Positions 41,284-49,886 of a stretch of DNA of 64,000 bases are shown here, piece by piece. Numbering within the stretch: the stretch's first letter is position 1; every line of letters begins with the position of its first letter. This DNA is from CAWJKP01 sp963843465 (GTDB lineage Bacteria > Planctomycetota > Planctomycetia > Pirellulales > Thermoguttaceae): the NCBI GenBank assembly GCA_963843465.1, contig CAWJKP010000004.1, positions 186,001-250,000 of the forward strand. The letters run 5' to 3'. The notes beneath the pieces were generated by a model. It did no database searches. It saw only the letters and a list, made by a program, of their open reading frames with translations, and was not told where the DNA came from. Made by a program: the position numbers and the translations under genes.

Positions 41284-43776
41284 TCAAGATTCGTCCCCCC
41301 CATTCGAGAGTCTATAGGCGTCGTAGGATTTGCCGTTTTCCTTCCTAATCTGCCCTGCCAGGACGGCGGTATTGTCGGCAATGAGGCTTGCCAGGGCGGG
41401 GTTAAAACGGGTGCCGCTGATCCCCGTTCCGGTGCGGATAACGGTTGCCGTTTCGCCGTTCGGATATTTGAGCATGGATTTGACGACCAATTTTCGATCC
41501 TGCTCTAGCTGCTGCTCCCGGGCCTTTTGCATGTCCTGTTGGCGATTGGCCTGCTTTGCCGGTTTCAGGGCCGCCGGGTCCAAGCCATCGTCCCTCACAA
41601 AAAGCGGAAACTCCCACCTGACGACAAATGGTTCCATCGGCGGAAAGTTTCGCAGCGTAACATTGACGGTGTAGCAGTCGGGCTGCTCGTGCGCCGTCAG
41701 GTTGAGTAGGCTGTCTGGATCGCGGGCAAAGACACCACTTCCGCTAACGCGGTCGATCGCGTCTTTGCCGGCCTGGTTGCCCTTCGAAAAGTGACTACCG
41801 AACGCCACGGCTGCACCCGTTTCAACCGCAAGGGCCTCGATCGCATTCATTAGGGCCGCCACGTCACGGGCGGAGTTTTCATCCGTATCGCTGCCGTATA
41901 GCTTGTAGATCGGGTCGAGGGTTAGTAAGCCATACCCGCCATCGCGGATACGCTCGATAACGCGGGGAAAAATCTCTCTGTAGCTGGTGGCGTACCCCCG
42001 GAGGTTCCAAACGTCCAGCCGTCCGGGTTCTCGTTGAATGCCGCGTGCGTGTTCCAGGGTGACGAGTCGCCGGCGGGAAAATGCCTCTTGTAGCTCTAGG
42101 TCGATAAGCAACACTTTCGATTGCCGGGTCGGCAACCCGAGAAAATCCAAGCCATACGCCACGGCCAGACAAAGGTAATCCAGGGTCCAGGTCTTGAATC
42201 CTTTACTTGCTCCTCCGATGGATAGCTTTGACGCCTGGTGTAACAGCCCAACAACCAGTTCTGCGGGCAATGGTATATCGTTCTGGCAAAGCTCGTATGC
42301 GTCCCTGATCGCGGGCAATGGCTTTGATGGCTCGCTGCCGTCGCCGTCCAGCGGTTCCACTTCTTCCCGTGGGTAGCTTTTGACTCGGGTATTGCCGTCT
42401 GTGGGATTGGTGGTCCTAACGTCCACGGTCGGACCTTGATTGTCGGTTTCGACATAGCCGATATTTCCTCGGTCCCGCAACCGTACCCGTTGTCCTGGGG
42501 TGTAATACGTCGGGGTTGCCGGCCGTGCCTTGCTGCCGTTCTTTGTCAGCGGCGGGTCGTAGTGGTGGGCCTCGGGCTTGCCGATCGCGTCCCGAAAATC
42601 GGCCCACTGCCGGCCGCCGCACGAGGCGTGCTTACACTCGTATGTCAGTAGCCCGCTATCCGCCTGCCATACCGCCGATTCGCCGCTTCCGCCGTGTGGT
42701 CCGAACGGACAGGGGACGAGGTATCCGCGGCCGTCCGGTCGATCCTTGGTCCGATGCTCTATGTGCCGGTCGGCCAGCCACCGGGCCACGTCCAGCCGGG
42801 GCGGGACGTGCCCGTTGCTGCCGGCGGTCGCCGTCGTCTGCCGGGCAGGTTGGCGGGCCGGCTCGGGAGCTAGCGCGGCCACGGCCTGTAGCAGGTCAAG
42901 AGACACCACGTCAATCGGGCATTCGTCCAGCGGCGGATAGAGCACAGCGCGCCGGTGTGGCCGGGTGCTGGTATCGTCGCCCTTGCGGTTCATTGTGCCA
43001 GGCAGACGGATGATTCTCGCCGCGTTGAACATCGTCAAGTCGAGCGTGGCGTATGGTCCGCTTTCCTGCTCTTGCGTCCCTAGCAGACTGGCAATTCCCA
43101 GCGGAACGCGCCGGAGTAGGTCTGTCGTTTCTGTGTCGTTAGGCAGGTCGATCCTGAAGAGACGATAGCACCCGTTACCGCTTTCCATGATGGCAGGGTA
43201 CGGCCAGCCGCGCGCCCGAAGCAGTTCCTCGGCAGTTTCGGCCAGCATGATGCTGGCCTGTTTTTCTTCCTCCGTCGCGGGAATGCCTGATAGCCGATGT
43301 GGGTCGAAATCGAGGGGAAGCCACCTACGCCCGATGATCTCCGCGTCACTCGTGGTCTGGTCCACCCATTCCATGATGCGGTTGTTCACTCGCGCCAAGA
43401 GCGAGGGATTGCACGTGTTGGCGGTCAGATAGATTCCAGTCGCTCCGATTTCGTCCAGCTTCAAGGCGGATTCTGCCGCTTTTCCGAGATCATCGAACCA
43501 GCCGGCGTCAACTCGCTTTCGGCGTCCGCAGACATTCAACGCGCGAATTTCGTGAACCCCGCCGGGCGTCCAGAGTGTTTCGAGTCCGGCGCGAATCTCG
43601 TCCAGGCGAGCCGATCGCTCGGCGGCCTGCCGCTGTAGCTCCGCTACTCGCTTTGCCGCGGCGGTCTGCGGGGCCGTGCCGCTGGCCGTGCCGTTGCTGG
43701 CCGTGCCGCTGGCCGTGCGGGCGTCGATCGGGCTGGTGCTGGTGGCGGCCGCGTCCTGCGGCGGGATGGGCGTCAT
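41284..43776 (-). CDS. Bifunctional primase / RepA-like ATPase replication protein
   Basis: 830 residues from the ATG at 43,776. Seen: a Ser/Thr/Ala-rich start; a prim-pol-like domain (GIYLTANTCNPSLLARVNNR, WLPLDFDPHRLSGIPATEEE, YPAIMESGNGCYRLFRIDLP, ARIIRLPGTMNRKGD); a cysteine-containing middle (YLVPCPFGPHGG, CKHASCGGRQWADF); and a RecA-fold RepA/AAA_25 domain with a Walker-A-like SIGGASKGFKTWTLDYLCLA and Walker B LLTLDPIYKLYG. Known: such fused primase-helicases initiate replication of satellites and plasmids. The Walker A has Phe where GKT-type loops have Gly. Overlaps the upstream gene (ATGA). Confidence 0.82.
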   Translation of the reverse strand: MTPIPPQDAAATSTSPIDARTASGTASNGTASGTAPQTAAAKRVAELQRQAAERSARLDEIRAGLETLWTPGGVHEIRALNVCGRRKRVDAGWFDDLGKAAESALKLDEIGATGIYLTANTCNPSLLARVNNRIMEWVDQTTSDAEIIGRRWLPLDFDPHRLSGIPATEEEKQASIMLAETAEELLRARGWPYPAIMESGNGCYRLFRIDLPNDTETTDLLRRVPLGIASLLGTQEQESGPYATLDLTMFNAARIIRLPGTMNRKGDDTSTRPHRRAVLYPPLDECPIDVVSLDLLQAVAALAPEPARQPARQTTATAGSNGHVPPRLDVARWLADRHIEHRTKDRPDGRGYLVPCPFGPHGGSGESAVWQADSGLLTYECKHASCGGRQWADFRDAIGKPEAHHYDPPLTKNGSKARPATPTYYTPGQRVRLRDRGNIGYVETDNQGPTVDVRTTNPTDGNTRVKSYPREEVEPLDGDGSEPSKPLPAIRDAYELCQNDIPLPAELVVGLLHQASKLSIGGASKGFKTWTLDYLCLAVAYGLDFLGLPTRQSKVLLIDLELQEAFSRRRLVTLEHARGIQREPGRLDVWNLRGYATSYREIFPRVIERIRDGGYGLLTLDPIYKLYGSDTDENSARDVAALMNAIEALAVETGAAVAFGSHFSKGNQAGKDAIDRVSGSGVFARDPDSLLNLTAHEQPDCYTVNVTLRNFPPMEPFVVRWEFPLFVRDDGLDPAALKPAKQANRQQDMQKAREQQLEQDRKLVVKSMLKYPNGETATVIRTGTGISGTRFNPALASLIADNTAVLAGQIRKENGKSYDAYRLSNGGDES

Positions 43777-43961
43777 GCGGCGGGCTCCTGGTGGTGGTGA
43801 TCGCCGCCGGCCTGCTCCCGCTCCCGTCGCTGGCGCGCCACCGCCAGTAGCAGCCGGGCCGCGGCGCGGATCGCCTCGGGCGACAGCGACGGCTCGGAAG
43901 TCCAGGAGATCACCGGGGCGGGGGTCGGCGCAGGGCGAGCGGGGAGGGGGCGGGCTATCAT
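43773..43961 (-). CDS. Very small Pro/Ala/Arg-rich element protein
   Basis: 62 residues. Seen: MIARPLPARPAPTPAPVISW followed by a helix (SPEAIRAAARLLLAVARQRR) and a His-rich tail. Supported mainly by ATGA overlaps with both neighbours, which would be unlikely by chance. Function unknown. Confidence 0.5.
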   Translation of the reverse strand: MIARPLPARPAPTPAPVISWTSEPSLSPEAIRAAARLLLAVARQRREREQAGGDHHHQEPAA

Positions 43962-44140
43962 CGGCTGCCCCCCTGTTCTGCCGTGCCGGTGTCGGTTCCC
44001 CGGGTGAAACTGATACGGATGCCGTAATCGTCGAGCAGTAGCCTTCGCGCGGCCCGCTCCAGGTCCCGATCCCCCGTGCGGTGCGCGGCACGTGCCACGC
44101 TCACTAGCGCGGCCGGTCCCTCTTTTCTGATCTCGTCCAT
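43958..44140 (-). CDS. Very small element protein
   Basis: 60 residues. Seen: MDEIRKEGPAALVSVARAAH, then RDLERAARRLLLDDYGIRIS; a compact helical start. GGAG lies 11 bases upstream of the ATG at 44,140, and its stop overlaps the next start. Possibly a replication or copy-control accessory, since it directly precedes the primase cluster and follows the iterons. Not recognised. Confidence 0.55.
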   Translation of the reverse strand: MDEIRKEGPAALVSVARAAHRTGDRDLERAARRLLLDDYGIRISFTRGTDTGTAEQGGSR

Positions 44141-44338
44141 TTGCTCGGCTCCCGAATAACCACGGGCCTTTTAGTTCCCGCGTTCGTTCGGGTTTTGGGG
44201 GCAAAATAGGCGAGAAATGGGCGACAAGAAACGAGAAAAGGGCCATTTTCCTCGGGAAAAACAGCCCTTTCACGAATTTTCGGAATTTTGCGGTGCCGTT
44301 CGGGTTTTGGCTGCGTGCGTTCGGGTTTTGTTCGGGTC
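44141..44338. promoter_or_regulatory. Iteron region, candidate replication origin of the element
   Basis: Direct repeats of GTTCGGGTTTTG at 44,186-44,197, 44,298-44,309 and 44,319-44,330, plus a partial copy at 44,330-44,340. Between them is a stretch of lower GC with a long hairpin (AAAGGGC ... GCCCTTT, about 44,236-44,273). It lies upstream of the primase gene cluster. Iterons plus an AT-rich patch are typical of RepA-type origins; the role is inferred. Confidence 0.62.
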
Positions 44339-44905
44339 TTAGTCGAGGTTGCGGCCTTGCTTCCGCCGATCGGCTCCGCCTCCATCGGTCCCGCGGTGGG
44401 TCATGCTCCGAAGCCTTTCCTGCTCAAGCATCCGATCGACTTCGACCAGTTTATGGGCTGCCTGTAGCTTCTTCCATGTGGGCGTACCTTGGATGGCTGC
44501 TCTGCTTCTGTCGATGGTGGCCTTCCATTGGCTGATGGTCCACTGTGCCGCCTCCGGGGTTTGGTCCAGGGTTAGTATCATCAGTTCGTTGGTTGTGATC
44601 CGCTTGACCTTGCGCGCGGCCGGCGGCTGCCCCTTTGGGTTCGCAACGGCCGCGGGCGGTTCTATCGGTGGCAACCGCTCGATGTAGCGGTTCAATTCGA
44701 CGGCCGGCATGCGCCTGAATTCGCTGGGCGAAATGGTCGGATTGGCCGCGTGCAACTCCTCAATGATTCTCGCTTGGTACTGGCTCGGCAACAGCCCGTC
44801 GCCGTAGCGTGCGCGAGTCAGAGAATCACGCTTGAACGGCTCGAACAAACGACGCCCCAAAAGGTCGGCTGCCTCGATTGGGGTCACTTGAATGGGTTCG
44901 GCCAT
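44339..44905 (-). CDS. Element protein beside the candidate origin
   Basis: 188 residues from the ATG at 44,905. Seen: MAEPIQVTPIEAADLLGRRLF, predicted helices throughout, a Pro/Ala linker (LPPIEPPAAVANPKGQPPAA), and RDSLTRARYGDG. The motif VTPIEAADLLG resembles the start of MerR/excisionase-type helix-turn-helix proteins, but the rest does not clearly follow. It is the first gene at the attR side. Could be a replication or excision regulator; uncertain. Confidence 0.55.
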   Translation of the reverse strand: MAEPIQVTPIEAADLLGRRLFEPFKRDSLTRARYGDGLLPSQYQARIIEELHAANPTISPSEFRRMPAVELNRYIERLPPIEPPAAVANPKGQPPAARKVKRITTNELMILTLDQTPEAAQWTISQWKATIDRSRAAIQGTPTWKKLQAAHKLVEVDRMLEQERLRSMTHRGTDGGGADRRKQGRNLD

Positions 44906-45059
44906 GATTCCGATTCCTGCTTCGGTCCTGATTCTCAAGAAACCTCGGGGGAAGCGGTCAGGATTTCCGCTCGTCGGGAGCTACCCTACCCCCGAGGTTG
45001 TTTTCAGTGTACGCTCAGCCTGCCCTGCGTGCCACGTCCGCCGCGGTGACGACAAACCT

Positions 45060-45105
45060 TCGCGCTTGTCCCGTTAGGTGGACCTTACCCGTTGTCTGCA
45101 AAACA
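45060..45105. other. attR of the integrative element
   Basis: Left of TGG (45,079-45,081) is element sequence (CTTGTCCCGTTAGG); right of it ACCTTACCCGTTGTCTGC continues the chromosomal repeat exactly where the copy at 61.3 kb continues. Rejoining the outer halves gives an attB with AACGGG / CCCGTT arms about GG; rejoining the inner halves gives an attP with CTTGTCCCG / CCGGACAAG arms about the same GG. Confidence 0.85.
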
Positions 45106-45251
45106 GATGCGCCGACCAACGGCGGCGGCGAGGCGGCCGCGGGCCGGCGCGGGGAGAAAAAAAGGGGTTGCCGCTACAAGAAACGTCAGTCGGTCTGTCG
45201 CATTTCGGCGGCGCCGGCCCGGGACTCCCCCGATTTAGCCAGGAGGGATGC
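45082..45251. repeat. Remainder of the split long repeat
   Basis: From 45,082 to about 45,165 the sequence matches the tail of the intact repeat copy (GTCTGCAAAACAGATGCGC, GAGAAAAAAAGGGG), then diverges. No gene is seen before the FAD-oxidase stop at 45,252. Confidence 0.7.
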
Positions 45252-48248
45252 CTAACTGACGACCAGCTCCCCGCCGGGCGCCGTCAGCAGCGTTGCCAGC
45301 TCGGGCATGATGCCGTAGGAGAGGGCCAAGAGCTTGATGGGGTGGATGGTCGGCTTGCGAATGCCCTGTTCCATCTGCATCTTGCAGGTGCTGCACTCCG
45401 TCGTGCCGGCCTCGATGCTCGGATCGCGGAGCCGCCCGATCAGGCCCAGGCCGGCCCGCAAGCTGGCGCGGAAGTTTTCCCGTCGGAGGCCGTAGGTCCC
45501 GGCCATTCCCGAGCACCCTTCCTCGCAGGGCTCGACGCTCAACCCGGGGATCAGCCGCAGCAGGCGCTCGCCGGGCAAGCCCACGCCGAGGGCCTTCAAC
45601 CGGCAGGGCGCATGGTAGCCGAGCGTAGCGTAGATGGGGTGCAGGTCGAGCTGCAGCTTGCCCTGCGTGTGCATCCGCCAGAGATAGGTGCAGACTTCGC
45701 TGGTGTTGTCGGCCACCAGCCGGACATCAACGTCGTCCAAGAGGTTGGGGTACTCCCGGATGAGGCTCAGCGCGGCCGCCGGCTCGGTGGCAACGATCTG
45801 GTAGCCTTGCCGCACGGCCTCGGCGAGCACCGCCACGTTTTGGCGGGCGAGCTGCCGAGCGATGTCCAGGGCCCCGCAGGAGATCGCCGCCGTGCCCGCC
45901 TGCACCTGCTCCGGCGGCACGTAGACCGACACGCCGTTGTGCTCCAGCACCGCGACGGTCGCTTCGGCAAGCTGCGGGTCGTGGTAGTTGGCATAGAGGT
46001 CGACGAAATAGGCCGCCCGGCGTCCGCTCCGCCTCGCCGGCCGCGTGAGTTTCCGCCGCGCCGCGCGCCGCAGGAAAGTCCGCGAGGCGACCCTGGGAAG
46101 CTTCCTCCCCTGGGCAATCCCCAGGGTCTTCTCCATCAGCCAGCGCATGAGGCGGTTCTTCAAGGCCCAATTGGCCAGCGGACTTACGCGGCAGGCCAGG
46201 GCACTGGCCAGGTCCAGCCGCGACATGATCCGGTCGTGGAGGCCCAGGCCGTTGGCCGCCACGTAGGCCCCCTTGCCTTCGAGCATCAACTTGGGGATGT
46301 CGACCCGGGCCGGGCACTCGACGGCGCACATCTGGCAGTTGACGCAGAGGTCGGCGACCCGCTTGAACTCGTCGCTGGTGAGGCTCGATAGCGGCAGCTC
46401 GCCGGTCAACACGCCGCGGATCAGGTTGGCCTTCGCCCGCGGCGAGGCTTCTTCCGAGGGCAGGATGCGGAAGATGGGACACATCCGCACGGCCGCGGCC
46501 TGGGCCCGGCAATCGCCGCAGCCGTTGCAGGCGCGGACCACGTGGACCACCTGCGCCGGGTCCCAGTTGAGCTGCAGCTCCAGCAGGTCCCGCATCGGCG
46601 GCTGGCCATCGCCGCCGGATTCCCCTTGCCCGGAGCGCGACTCGCAGCGCTGCGGCGCCGCGATGGCGGGCCGGAGGTTCTTGAGCATCAGGTCCGGATC
46701 GTCGCCCACGACCTTCCCCGGGTTGAGGATGCCTTGAGGATCGAAAATCCATTTGACCTTGCGGAAGACTTCCACCAGGTCGCCGAACTGCCGTTTGACG
46801 TAGGGCGTGCGGCTCAGCCCGCAGGCATGCTCCCCGCTGATCGTCCCCCCGACGCCAATCACCTCCTGGTAAAGATCGTCGGCCAGGCGGCGCATCTTCC
46901 GCAGGTCTTCCGGGTCGGCCAGGTCGAGGAAAGGCAAGATGTGGAACTGACCATGACCGGCGTGGCAGAAGGTCGAGGCGATCACCTGCTGCCGCTTGAG
47001 CACGTTCTGCACCGTCACCAGGAACTCCGGCAGGATCTCCGGCGGCACCGCCACGTCATCGACCACCGGCACGGGGCGCGCCGAGCCCTTCATCCGCGAG
47101 AGCCAGGGCTGGCTCTTGTCCGACAGGCTCCAAAAGAAATCCATCTCGGCCGGGTCGAACGTCTGGCGGACGCCTTGCGCGAGCTTCTGCCGGCGCCGCA
47201 CGTGGTCCACCGTCTCGCGGAGCCGCCCGCGAACCTCCACCTGGTCCCGCCCTTCCTGTTCGACCAGCAACATGGCCTCCGCCCCCGGCGGGATCAAAAG
47301 GTCGAAACGGGCCTCCGCCTCGCGGGCCAGACTCAAGTGCCGCCGGTCCATCAGGTCGCACGCGCTGGGCTCGAACGCCAAGAGCTCGCCCGCCGCCCGG
47401 GCCGCCCGCTCCAGGCTCTCGAACAACAACAACGCCATGCCGCGGTACCGTGGCAAAGGCTGCGTCGCCAAGCGTGCCTCGGTGATCAACGCCAAGGTGC
47501 CCTCGGAACCGACGATCAGCCGCGCCAGGTCCAACGAATCCTCGGTCAGCACGTCCCACAACTGGTAGCCGCAGCGGTTGACATCGCACCGCGGGCGGTG
47601 CCGGGCGATGCACGCGGCATGGGAAGTGAGCAGGCTCACCAGGGCGTCGACCAGCTCCCGCTTCCGCGGGTGAACGTCGCTGCTGTGTCCGTTGCAAAGC
47701 GGTTCCTGGCCGACTTCCAACACCGTCCCATCGGCCAGCACCACCCGCAGACCGAGCACATGCCGGCGGGCGGAGCCGTACTTCAGCCGCCGGCTGCCGG
47801 AGCCGTCCACCCCGAGCAGGCCGCCGATGGTCGCCACTCGGCTGCCCGCCGGGTCGGGGCCGAACTGCCGGCCGAAATCCCGCAGATGCTTGTTGAGACG
47901 CTCGTGGACAACCCCCGGCTGAACGCGAACCTGGGCCTCGCCCGTCCCGACCACGCGGCGGAGGTGGCGGGAGAAGTCGATCACCAGGCCTTCTCCCAGC
48001 GATTCTCCGGCCAGTCCCGTCCCGGCGCCGCGGGCGTGCAGCGGGATCTGCTTCTGGGCCGCGTACTGTACGCAGGCCACGACGTCGGCCGTCGAACGCG
48101 GCCGGACCACGCCCAGCGGTCGGATCTCGTAGATGCTCGCGTCGCTGGCGAACATCTGCAAGAACACGTCGTCGCAACGGACCTCTCCGTCGACGAGGCC
48201 CCGCAAGTCGTCCTGGATGCGTTCGCGCTGCGGATCGAGTAAGGCCAT
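45252..48248 (-). CDS. FAD-linked oxidase with FeS and CCG-like domains (D-lactate/glycolate dehydrogenase type)
   Basis: 998 residues. Seen: a PCMH FAD-binding domain (VQYAAQKQIPLHARGAGTGLAGES, GGLLGVDGSGSRRLKYGSARR), the FAD-oxidase C domain (TFCHAGHGQFHILPFLD), two FeS motifs (CNGCGDCRAQ ... CP and CVNCQMCAVECPARVDIPK), and a C-terminal CCG-like region (CEEGCSGMAGTYGLR, TECSTCKMQMEQG). Known: such fusions oxidise D-2-hydroxyacids and pass electrons to ETF or quinone. It could feed the EtfAB-EMO system of the sulfur island; this link is inference. It lies just outside the integrated element. Confidence 0.87.
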   Translation of the reverse strand: MALLDPQRERIQDDLRGLVDGEVRCDDVFLQMFASDASIYEIRPLGVVRPRSTADVVACVQYAAQKQIPLHARGAGTGLAGESLGEGLVIDFSRHLRRVVGTGEAQVRVQPGVVHERLNKHLRDFGRQFGPDPAGSRVATIGGLLGVDGSGSRRLKYGSARRHVLGLRVVLADGTVLEVGQEPLCNGHSSDVHPRKRELVDALVSLLTSHAACIARHRPRCDVNRCGYQLWDVLTEDSLDLARLIVGSEGTLALITEARLATQPLPRYRGMALLLFESLERAARAAGELLAFEPSACDLMDRRHLSLAREAEARFDLLIPPGAEAMLLVEQEGRDQVEVRGRLRETVDHVRRRQKLAQGVRQTFDPAEMDFFWSLSDKSQPWLSRMKGSARPVPVVDDVAVPPEILPEFLVTVQNVLKRQQVIASTFCHAGHGQFHILPFLDLADPEDLRKMRRLADDLYQEVIGVGGTISGEHACGLSRTPYVKRQFGDLVEVFRKVKWIFDPQGILNPGKVVGDDPDLMLKNLRPAIAAPQRCESRSGQGESGGDGQPPMRDLLELQLNWDPAQVVHVVRACNGCGDCRAQAAAVRMCPIFRILPSEEASPRAKANLIRGVLTGELPLSSLTSDEFKRVADLCVNCQMCAVECPARVDIPKLMLEGKGAYVAANGLGLHDRIMSRLDLASALACRVSPLANWALKNRLMRWLMEKTLGIAQGRKLPRVASRTFLRRAARRKLTRPARRSGRRAAYFVDLYANYHDPQLAEATVAVLEHNGVSVYVPPEQVQAGTAAISCGALDIARQLARQNVAVLAEAVRQGYQIVATEPAAALSLIREYPNLLDDVDVRLVADNTSEVCTYLWRMHTQGKLQLDLHPIYATLGYHAPCRLKALGVGLPGERLLRLIPGLSVEPCEEGCSGMAGTYGLRRENFRASLRAGLGLIGRLRDPSIEAGTTECSTCKMQMEQGIRKPTIHPIKLLALSYGIMPELATLLTAPGGELVVS

Positions 48249-48263
48249 CGCTACCTGCTAGGA

Positions 48264-48320
48264 TTGTGCTGCAGGCGTCCCGCCTGCGCGGAAAATGCAG
48301 GCGGGACGCCTGCACCACAA
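48264..48320. repeat. Palindromic repeat downstream of folE
   Basis: 24-base arms (48,264-48,287 and 48,297-48,320) with a 9-base loop, built on GCAGGCGTCCCGCCTGC. Lies between folE and the FAD oxidase; may also act as a transcription-end hairpin. Confidence 0.78.
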
Positions 48321-48338
48321 GGAGCGCAGTATCCTTGA

Positions 48339-48980
48339 TTACCTTCGTTCGCCGTAGATCAGCGTCATGATTTCCGCCCGGGTCGAGGGATTGTTGCGGA
48401 ACGCCCCCCGCATGGCCGAGGTCACGCAGACCGATCCCGGCTTGCGGACGCCGCGAACCGTCATGCACGTGTGTACCGCTTCGATCACCACCGCCACCCC
48501 CTTGGCCTGCAGCTCCTCCATCAACAGGTCGGCGATGGTCTCCGTCATCCGTTCCTGGACCTGCGGCCGCCGGGCCACGCCCTCGACCACTCGCGCCAGC
48601 TTGCTCAGACCGATCACGCGGCCGTCGGGAAGGTAGCCGATGTGCGCGCTGCCCATGAAGGGCATCAGGTGGTGCTCGCACATGCTGTTGAAGCTGATGT
48701 GGCGGACCAGTACGATCTCGTCGTATTTCTCCGTAAAGAACTTCTGCAGGTGGACGCGGGGATCGTCGTGCAGGCCGCGGAACAACTCGGCATACATCCG
48801 TGCCACACGGCCCGGCGTCTCTCGCAGCCCCTCGCGATCCGGGTCTTCGCCCACGGCGGCCAGCAGCTCCCGTACGGCCCGCTCCAGCCGCGGCAGGTCG
48901 ACCTGGGTGGCCGGCTGCCCGTGACGCTCGTCGGCCCGGCTGCCAGGGCGTGTTTCCAAAGGGGAGTCCATGACATCCAT
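48339..48980 (-). CDS. folE: GTP cyclohydrolase I
   Basis: 213 residues. Seen: the family core with zinc ligands and active site (HISFNSMCEHHLMPFMGSAH, GLSKLARVVEGVARRPQVQE, VVIEAVHTCMTVRGVRKPGS). Known reaction: GTP to 7,8-dihydroneopterin triphosphate, first step of folate (and queuosine or pterin) synthesis. The start at 48,980 (MDVMDS) or 48,971 is undecided; neither has a strong ribosome-binding site. Three palindromes lie upstream (49,019-49,096). Confidence 0.95.
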   Translation of the reverse strand: MDVMDSPLETRPGSRADERHGQPATQVDLPRLERAVRELLAAVGEDPDREGLRETPGRVARMYAELFRGLHDDPRVHLQKFFTEKYDEIVLVRHISFNSMCEHHLMPFMGSAHIGYLPDGRVIGLSKLARVVEGVARRPQVQERMTETIADLLMEELQAKGVAVVIEAVHTCMTVRGVRKPGSVCVTSAMRGAFRNNPSTRAEIMTLIYGERR

Positions 48981-49018
48981 TACCCCGGCAAAAAGTTGGT
49001 CAAAGGTTGTAGGTGTAG

Positions 49019-49096
49019 GTTATGCTTCAGCATAACAGCGGGCAAATGTTATGCTGAAGCATAACCTGCTGGCTGGCTGTTATGCTGAAGCATAAC
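49019..49096. repeat. Three copies of an 18-bp palindrome (GTTATGCTGAAGCATAAC)
   Basis: Copies at 49,019-49,036 (with TTC in the centre), 49,048-49,065 and 49,079-49,096; spacing 29 and 31 bases. Arms GTTATGCT / AGCATAAC are perfect. Located just upstream of folE. Either repeat-family members or operator-like sites at nearly three helical turns. Confidence 0.75.
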
Positions 49097-49178
49097 CTAC
49101 GTCGTTGCCGGCGCAGCGTGTACTTTGCTTACGACATGAACCATCTTAACCCCCCCCTCGAAGCCGGTCAACGGCCGC

Positions 49179-49886
49179 TCAGTTCATGCTGAACTCTGGC
49201 GGGAAGGCCATCGCACCGGCGACCCCCGCTTCCCCATCCCGGGCGGCTGAGGAAAGACACTCCAGGAGCAGCTCGGTCCGCCGGTGGACATTTGGCTCGC
49301 CCAGCAGGGCCTCTTTCCTCGCCAAGTCGATTTCCAGCATGTAACCGATGATGTCGGTGAGGGTCCCCAGGGAAATATCGCTGCTAAGAAGCTGCTCCAA
49401 CTGGTCCTGGGCCTGGGGTAGATCGGGAAGAACCTGGAGAAAGGCGTTGCGGAGCTTACGCTGCAGCACGGCGGTGGTTGCCGCCTCGTCGGGCGGATAA
49501 CAGTCTTCACAGATCTCGACGCGGGCCTCGCGGAAACTCTTCCGCGCCGGCAACTCCTTGAGCAGGCGGACCCGCTTGAGCCCGACCAGGAGAACGTTGT
49601 ACGCCCCTCCCTCCAACTGATGGCAGACCGCCACGCGGCCCAGGCAGGCGACGGGAGCCAGCGGCGGTCGGCCTTCATAGTCCCGCTCCCAGCCGGGGGC
49701 CAGCATCGCCATGGCGACCAGCCGGTCGGCGGCCAACGACTCCTCCAACAGATCGCGATAACGCGGCTCGAACACGTGTAGCGGTTGCATCACGTGGGGG
49801 AAAAGCACCAGATTGGGCAGCGGGAAGAGCCTCGCCGTCCCTGTAAAATCCGCCGCGGAGAAGGAAAAGTCGTCAATCAGCGACAT
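49179..49886 (-). CDS. LON peptidase substrate-binding domain protein
   Basis: 235 residues. Seen: the Lon N-terminal domain signature LFPLPNLVLFPHVMQPLHVFEPRYRDLLEESL, then LAPVACLGRVAVCHQLEGGAYNVLLVGLKRVRL and a helical C-terminus. The AAA and protease domains of Lon are absent, as usual for this stand-alone family. Its biochemical role is unknown. The ATG is at 49,886; no close operon partner. Confidence 0.9.
   Translation of the reverse strand: MSLIDDFSFSAADFTGTARLFPLPNLVLFPHVMQPLHVFEPRYRDLLEESLAADRLVAMAMLAPGWERDYEGRPPLAPVACLGRVAVCHQLEGGAYNVLLVGLKRVRLLKELPARKSFREARVEICEDCYPPDEAATTAVLQRKLRNAFLQVLPDLPQAQDQLEQLLSSDISLGTLTDIIGYMLEIDLARKEALLGEPNVHRRTELLLECLSSAARDGEAGVAGAMAFPPEFSMN

Larger units (their letters stand above)
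30891..45081. mobile_element. 14.19-kb serine-integrase element, phage-satellite (PICI-like) in content
   Basis: The ends are fixed by comparing the split repeat (30,025-30,893 plus 45,079-45,165) with the intact copy at 61,205-62,345. All genes lie on the minus strand: a small replication-side gene, an iteron region, primase/RepA, several small proteins, a PLD/phosphoribosyltransferase fusion, P27-type small terminase, structural-looking small proteins, a zincin, an HTH protein and the integrase. No capsid, portal, large terminase or tail gene was recognised. Known: PICI-type satellites carry int, pri/rep and terS in about 15 kb and hijack a helper phage. A remnant prophage or an integrated plasmid are the alternatives. 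Confidence 0.8.

Noticed and set aside
46542..48242. Long open frame on the plus strand opposite the FAD-linked oxidase
   Set aside because: The minus-strand gene has complete domain motifs; the plus frame is low-complexity, rich in His/Arg/Ala/Gln, and is a shadow caused by high GC at third positions.
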